Shown: piece after piece, positions 59,495 to 64,000 of the stretch
Position numbering within the stretch: position 1 is the stretch's first letter
Layout of the letters: each line of letters starts with the position of its first letter
DNA from: Trifolium pratense
Taxonomy: Eukaryota > Streptophyta > Magnoliopsida > Fabales > Fabaceae
Length of the DNA: 64,000 bases
Direction: 5' to 3'
Assembly (NCBI RefSeq): GCF_020283565.1
Contig: NC_060061.1
Coordinates: 32,401,362-32,465,361, forward strand
Notes under the pieces: model-generated
Told to the model about the DNA's origin: nothing
What the model saw: only the letters and a program-made list of their open reading frames with translations
Database searches by the model: none
Made by a program: the position numbers and the translations under genes

Positions 59495-61643
59495 ATGGCA
59501 CCCTCAAATCATGATCCAGATTATCAGCTTCCAAATTCTTCAAATGCTATTATAAGTCAACAAGGTACTTACTTATTTAATTTGCTTAACTTTAATTTTT
59601 CTTATTCATATACTATTTGTTCTTATATTTTAGTATCTTAAAATATCACATTATACTTCTCATAAATTTCTCTTTTGGGTAAAAATGCAATAGATTGTAC
59701 AAATACAAGAAAAAAATGGAAGAGGAAGAACCATTGGCTTAGGTGTCTCAAAAAAGAAAAAGAAGAGTGCTACTGGAAAATTGCATGTTGATATTCCAGC
59801 AGATAAAATGGTAGCTGTTGGACCAGGAGCTGCAAATTTTGTGACTGAGGTCTCAATCGTTGTCCTAAAGAATGCTCCTTTTAATGTCAAAAAGTGGGGA
59901 AAAATACCACAAGCTAAACTTGACAAGATAGTTTCAAAAGTTTTGGTAAATTATAATCTTGTACATTTTTTATTTTATTTGATTTCTTCTTTGGAGAACT
60001 TACAATAGTGTTATTTTAATTTGTTGAGTGCAGGATACTTTTGACATTGATAATACAACACATAATAATGATGTTATTCTTGAGACCGCTAAAAGACTCT
60101 ATCGTAATCATAGATGTAGATTTCATCAACATTTTAGCCAATATAACACAAATGAGATAGCTTTGAAACACAAACCAGAAGATATAAGTGAAGAAGATTG
60201 GAAGTTCTTGGTAGATTATTTCTCAAGTCCTGACTATAAGGTATGTTTGTACTAAATCTACTATAAATTTAGACAATTTACTTTTAAATGTAAACAATTA
60301 CTATATTTCTCTATGTATTATTTTCAGGCAATCAGTGAAAGGAACAAAGTAAATAAAGCAAAACAAGTTATTAAACATAGATGTGGAAGGAAGTCATTTC
60401 AAGCTGTGAGCTATGATGCGGTAATCTATAAAGTTATGAACTTTTTTTTGTGTGTGTATATTGTTCACCGAATTGCCGACTAATAGATAATTATAATTGG
60501 TGATAATGTAAATTTGTTTATAGAGAGATCCTGAAACTCAAAAAGAGCCCAACTTTCAAGACTTGTGGCGAATGACTCACACAAATAGCAATGGAGAATG
60601 GAAAGATGATGCTTCTAAGGAAATTCATGTATGTCATGTTTAAGTGCTAAGTGATTTGTAGAACATATATAATTGTGATTAATTTGTTATTTCTAATTAT
60701 AATTAATATTTTTAATAGACAAAGGTTGAAGAAGCTTGTTCAGAACTTGCAACAGCCGAACATGTTGACGGTGATAAAGACATGCTTGCAAATATTGCTT
60801 TTAAATCAGTTGTAGGAGAGAGATCGGGTTATAGTCGTGGGTTAGGAGCTGGAATTAAACCACAAAAGGGAAAAGCTGTTACAGGTTTACATGAAGAATT
60901 GAAAAAGGAGTGTGAAAAGAGGCATGATATGGAAATGAAACTAAAAGATGTAGAGACTCAAAGACAAGTTTGAAGAGAGTCAAAGACAAATCGGAGAAGA
61001 AATGGAGAAACAAGTTGAAGCAAAAATGGCTAATATGTTTCGCCAAATGCTGAATTTTCAAGTAAGTATAAACATAGTCCTTTTTGGTACAAAATATAAT
61101 AAATTAGTAGTTCATATTATAGAATTCTATTAGTTTATTATATTGAATATGTTATGGGTGCTATTTGGAATATTTATATAGGGTGGACAATCTTCCGGTG
61201 CACTGAATATAGAGTCTGAATCTAATCACAGAGCTAATAACATGACTACAGACAAACCGTAAGTAAAATTTCCTAACTTTTGACATACATTTGTGTTCTT
61301 AATATTTTATTTGGAATTGAGATGTTTGCTTATGTTATTAAAACTGTCATATTATACGTTAAATTTTCTTGTTTTAATATGAAATGAGTGTGGTGGATTG
61401 AATAATTTTAGCTAAATTTAGTACTAAAATGATTGTAGTTGGAATTGCTTCTGAATGTATCACATTTCACTAGACATTCTCTTGTTTTTAATATTTTAGC
61501 CCTTTTTATCTTTGCAAAAAAAAATAGTAGAAAATGACATATTAAATTAATAACTTTTGATTGTGTTGAAATTGCAGTTCAAGTAATGGTGCTTCAACTA
61601 CTTCACAAAGAAAAGTTCGAAGCAAAGATATAAAAAAGAATTG
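59495..61643 (+). pseudogene. TNPA-like (Transposase_24 family) gene of CACTA 2, two frame breaks
   Basis: Exons can be followed: 59495-59564 (MAPSNHDPDYQLPNSS); about 59694-59946 (GRGRTIGLGVSKKKKK, VDIPADKMVAVGPGAANF); about 60034-60240 (DTFDIDNTTHNNDVILETAK, EDISEEDWKFLVDYF); 60330-60420 (AISERNKVNKAKQV, CGRKSFQAVSYD); about 60524-60630 (NFQDLWRMTHTNSNGEW); about 60720-61060 (RSGYSRGLGAGIKP, then a coiled coil); 61181-61260; and 61580-61643 ending RKVRSKDIKKN. This is the layout of plant Transposase_24/TNPA proteins, which bind subterminal repeats. Two frame breaks are visible: one A too many in the A-run at 59710-59716, and one extra base near 60969 in the coiled coil. Confidence 0.7.
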
Positions 61644-62509
61644 AGATTGTTGCTATTTTGGCCCTTGTGTTGTTCAGTTCCCTTAGCCTTACAATGGTTT
61701 GCTTTCTTTGAGGAAGACATGAAATTCTTATTTGTAGTGGTGTTGTTTGCTTCTTGTTCGTGTCTGCGTTTTGTTTTTTGGTTTTGCTAGCAGTTTTTAG
61801 ATTTTGTCTAGTGTTCCATTGGCTTTAGTTTTTGGGGCCTTTGGTTTTGTCCGTCAGCAATGGTATTTGTGTTTCGCTACCTGCGTGTGGCTTGTTTGGC
61901 TATTCAGTTTCAGTTTTTCTTTTCATTAGAACAAGATAATTTATATTTTTTTCATTTTTGATGTAGACAAGGATAATTTACAATATTTTATATTTTAATA
62001 TTATATTAATTTGTGTTTATGTTTCTTGCTAGAAAAAATTACAATGTAATTTTTATTTTTTTTGTATAGTTAAGACGGTTTAAATTAGAAATGTGATTGA
62101 TGCTAGTACTTTATAAAATTAACAAAAATATATAATTTCAGTTATATTAAATGACATTTATTGTTGGAAATTTATTCCAACTATTTTTGTTGTTGAGATA
62201 TGAAAGATATAACAACGATTTATTTCGTTGGCAAAAAATAATTTATTGTAACGACTTTAGTTGTTGACAAAAATACCTTTTCGTAGCGACAATAGTCATT
62301 ATTTATGTTATATAAGGCAACAATCATTGTTGTTGTAAAAACACTAGTTATGGTAGCGACATTAATTGTCCTTACAAAACTTTTTGCAACAGCACTTATA
62401 CCAACGACATGCAACGACAATATTTTCGCTGGGAAAAACACATTTTACAACAACTTTGTATTTTTCTCAACGACATATGTCGCTGCAAAATACCTTTTTT
62501 CTTGTAGTG

Positions 62510-63074
62510 AATGTAAAAATTACAAAGAAAATGTAAATGTTCACCGATTCATACATCTTTCTCGAGTAACTCGTTTCTCGCCTTAACATGGATACTTTGA
62601 GTGTTTGAGACTTTGTGTAAATGAATTGTGACCACTATTTCGACTATACATACTTCTATTTATAGAAAACTAAGTAACGTCTACCCTAACGTTAAACTAC
62701 TAAACTTCAGCCACGCGTCCTTTTGCATTTGAAATGAACCAAGGCCTTAAACCTTTGTAACCGTCGAAGTCGAGTCACACTTAAATGATGAAAAATGCTC
62801 TAAGTCCACAATTCCTGACTACTTCGATTCGTTGGCTTCTATCGAAACATTCTTCAGTCTTGAGCTATGAAGTTTTTCCATTAGAATTCTCTTGTTCTTA
62901 AAGACATTACCCTTAACCTTCATTTAAACGATAAGAGAGATAATCTCTCTTGTTCTTGAAGACATTAAAGACTAAGGCTATTTAAAGCCATTTTAACAGG
63001 TCTTTGTGGTAATAAATGTCTTTGGAACTGAAGATTATAACATATTTTACCTTGAGCTAAAATATGGGATAACA
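62510..63074 (-). repeat. 5' LTR (by transcription), outer segment
   Basis: Resumes at AATGTAAAAATTAC and matches 49129-49693 with three differences seen (gtaaccgtc, aaacgataag, aggtctttg against the other LTR). It ends GATAACA, followed by CCGTG. Confidence 0.9.
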
Positions 63075-63078
63075 CCGT

Positions 63079-63279
63079 GTACCTTTTTTACAAACTTTTT
63101 TTCCTAACCGGCACCCGAACCGCCGTGATGTTGAATCTCCTGTGAGAGAACTTGGTCACTCATTACCACTCTCGGTTTCAATTTTAATGCCTGGAGAAGA
63201 GATTCCTACATTCATTGCTAACCCTGCGCCGCTTCCGTCTGAAGGAATTTCATGGCCTTCCCATCAGCATACAACATAG
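63079..63279 (+). pseudogene. 3' coding end of single-TM small protein, copy 3
   Basis: Encodes VPFLQTFFPNRHPNRR through ILMPGEEIPTFIANP to SHQHTT and TAG, identical in plan to copies 1 and 2. It is separated from its start by the retrotransposon. Confidence 0.6.
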
Positions 63280-63353
63280 GCGAGTCTATAGTTGAATTAG
63301 AATGTAATTTTCATTTTATTTGTTCCTGCAAAACAAACATATGTATTGAGATA

Positions 63354-63354
<1 letters not shown>

Positions 63355-63412
<58 letters not shown>
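63355..63412. repeat. (ATT)n microsatellite, unit 3
   Basis: About 19 units, the longest of the three copies. Confidence 0.9.
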
Positions 63413-63413
<1 letters not shown>

Positions 63414-64000
63414 TATCCCACTTTTGTGTTTTTTCTTTTATTTGTTGCAATCTTTTGTTTTTTTTTCTATGTCACTGTGTGAATCAATGTTGCGATGCTA
63501 AAACTAAAAGCATAGTGGCACATTATACTATTGATTATGCATTTAAGCTTTAAGAGTAAAATTGATAGTCTTTAAATCGTTCCTTGGATGTAAAACAAAG
63601 TTCAATTAGTTGTCATGTTTCACACGCACGGACGCAAGGACGCACGCATGCACACACGCACGTGCGCACGCACGCACACATATATAGTACTATGATCGGA
63701 AAAGAGTAAATAAACAGTGATGGTAAATGAACATTAATTGGAATAACAACTTTGATAGTTCTGTTAATGTCGTCTCTAAATTATAAAAATTTGAAAAACT
63801 TATTTTATACGGAATAAGTTCTAACTTATATAAATTTCAAATTAACTATCTGTACAAGATAAATTCTAAATGATAAAATTGAGGAATATTTATTAAATGT
63901 GAGACAAGTTATAAATTGTAATTTTTTTTAAAAAAATAAATACTTTATATGGGATAATTTCGAACTTATATAAATTTAGCATGGCAACATTGATTCACAC

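Larger units (their letters stand above)
56513..62509 (+). mobile_element. CACTA transposon 2, 6.0 kb, with a doubled left end and captured host exon
   Basis: The ends are CACTACAAGAA and TTCTTGTAGTG with the 3-bp duplication AAT (56510-56512, 62510-62512); the other LTR gives the empty site. Subterminal regions are rich in 'agcagcgac', 'caacaa' and 'ttgttg' modules. A second CACTA left terminus (CACTACTAGAAATAAAA, then the same 'tttagcagcgacttttt') lies inside at 57270. Between the two left termini is a host-like exon. The only transposon gene seen is TNPA-like; no TNP2 transposase is present, so the element is non-autonomous. Confidence 0.9.
48849..63074 (-). mobile_element. Tat/Ogre-like Ty3/gypsy retrotransposon, integrase-less, interrupted by a CACTA element
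   Basis: LTRs at 48849-49693 and 56230-63074 (the latter split) start TGTTTACAC and end GATAACA on the plus strand, with CCGTG duplications at 48844-48848 and 63075-63079. Coding order on the minus strand is gag, protease, RT plus part of RNase H, then the 3' LTR. No integrase is found in the 250 bp left before that LTR. The LTRs differ at four positions by eye over 845 bp, so the insertion is recent and was probably mobilised in trans. Without the CACTA it is 8226 bp. RT phrases such as DFRDLNNATPKDEYSMP point to the Tat/Ogre branch. Confidence 0.9.
63075..64000. repeat. Tandem unit 3, right part, running off the window
   Basis: Continues the unit from CCGTGTACC with the end of the small-protein gene, a longer (ATT)n tract, the ACGC tract and the right arm of the fold-back. 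The array may continue beyond the window. Confidence 0.9.

Overview
This is a nuclear DNA window from a plant, most probably a legume (the legume call is inference from the general look of the repeats and the small genes, not proven). It is AT-rich, has introns with GT-AG borders, plant LTR retrotransposons, CACTA, MULE, hAT and PIF/Harbinger elements, and LINE remnants. There are no operons. Only two ordinary host genes look complete or nearly so: a small Cys/His-rich protein gene (26891-27097, +) and a five-exon type-A cytokinin response regulator gene (28039-29546, -). The second carries an apparent one-base frameshift in exon 3. Almost everything else is mobile DNA and its debris.

Layout. 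1-6.7 kb: intergenic DNA with a hAT MITE (969-1384), a Pack-MULE (2391-3789) holding four exons of a chloroplast-type C-terminal processing protease (CtpA) gene, a 5'-truncated LINE (about 4190-5985) and a fold-back MULE MITE (6308-6650). 6.77-21.42 kb: a full-length Ty3/gypsy chromovirus with one uninterrupted 1477-codon polyprotein and AAACC target duplications. Its 3' LTR is split by a 5.86-kb CACTA element (14341-20200) whose gene fuses a TNP2-like N-terminus to a Transposase_24-like C-terminus. 21.4-26.9 kb: a diverged duplicate of the 1.4-4.2 kb block, a second LINE remnant, another MULE and repeated tRNA-like sequences. 27-36 kb: the host genes, then AT-rich DNA with MITEs. 36.5-38.2 kb: a PIF/Harbinger-type element carrying only its Myb/trihelix-like ORF, broken by one nonsense codon. 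38.3-39.7 kb: an LTR-like fragment. 41.9-64 kb: a tandem array of about 3.1-kb units (three copies, the third running off the window). Each unit carries a single-TM small-protein gene with a frameshifted T-tract. The third unit is split by a 14.2-kb Tat/Ogre-like LTR retrotransposon on the minus strand (48849-63074, CCGTG target duplications).

That second retrotransposon has LTRs that differ at four sites by eye, yet it lacks integrase and the end of RNase H, and a 1.1-kb LTR-like block separates gag from protease. Its right LTR is itself split by a second CACTA element (56513-62509, AAT duplications). This CACTA has two left termini, a captured plant-mobile-domain-like exon, and a TNPA-like gene with two frame breaks.

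The window therefore gives a datable nest: tandem triplication, then retrotransposon, then CACTA with captured host exon. On the left side, paralogous blocks supply empty-site comparisons that prove several insertions directly. I did not find a convincing new biochemical system. The most interesting items are the gene captures, the TNP2/TNPA fusion, the recent integrase-less retrotransposon and the frame breaks in homopolymers.
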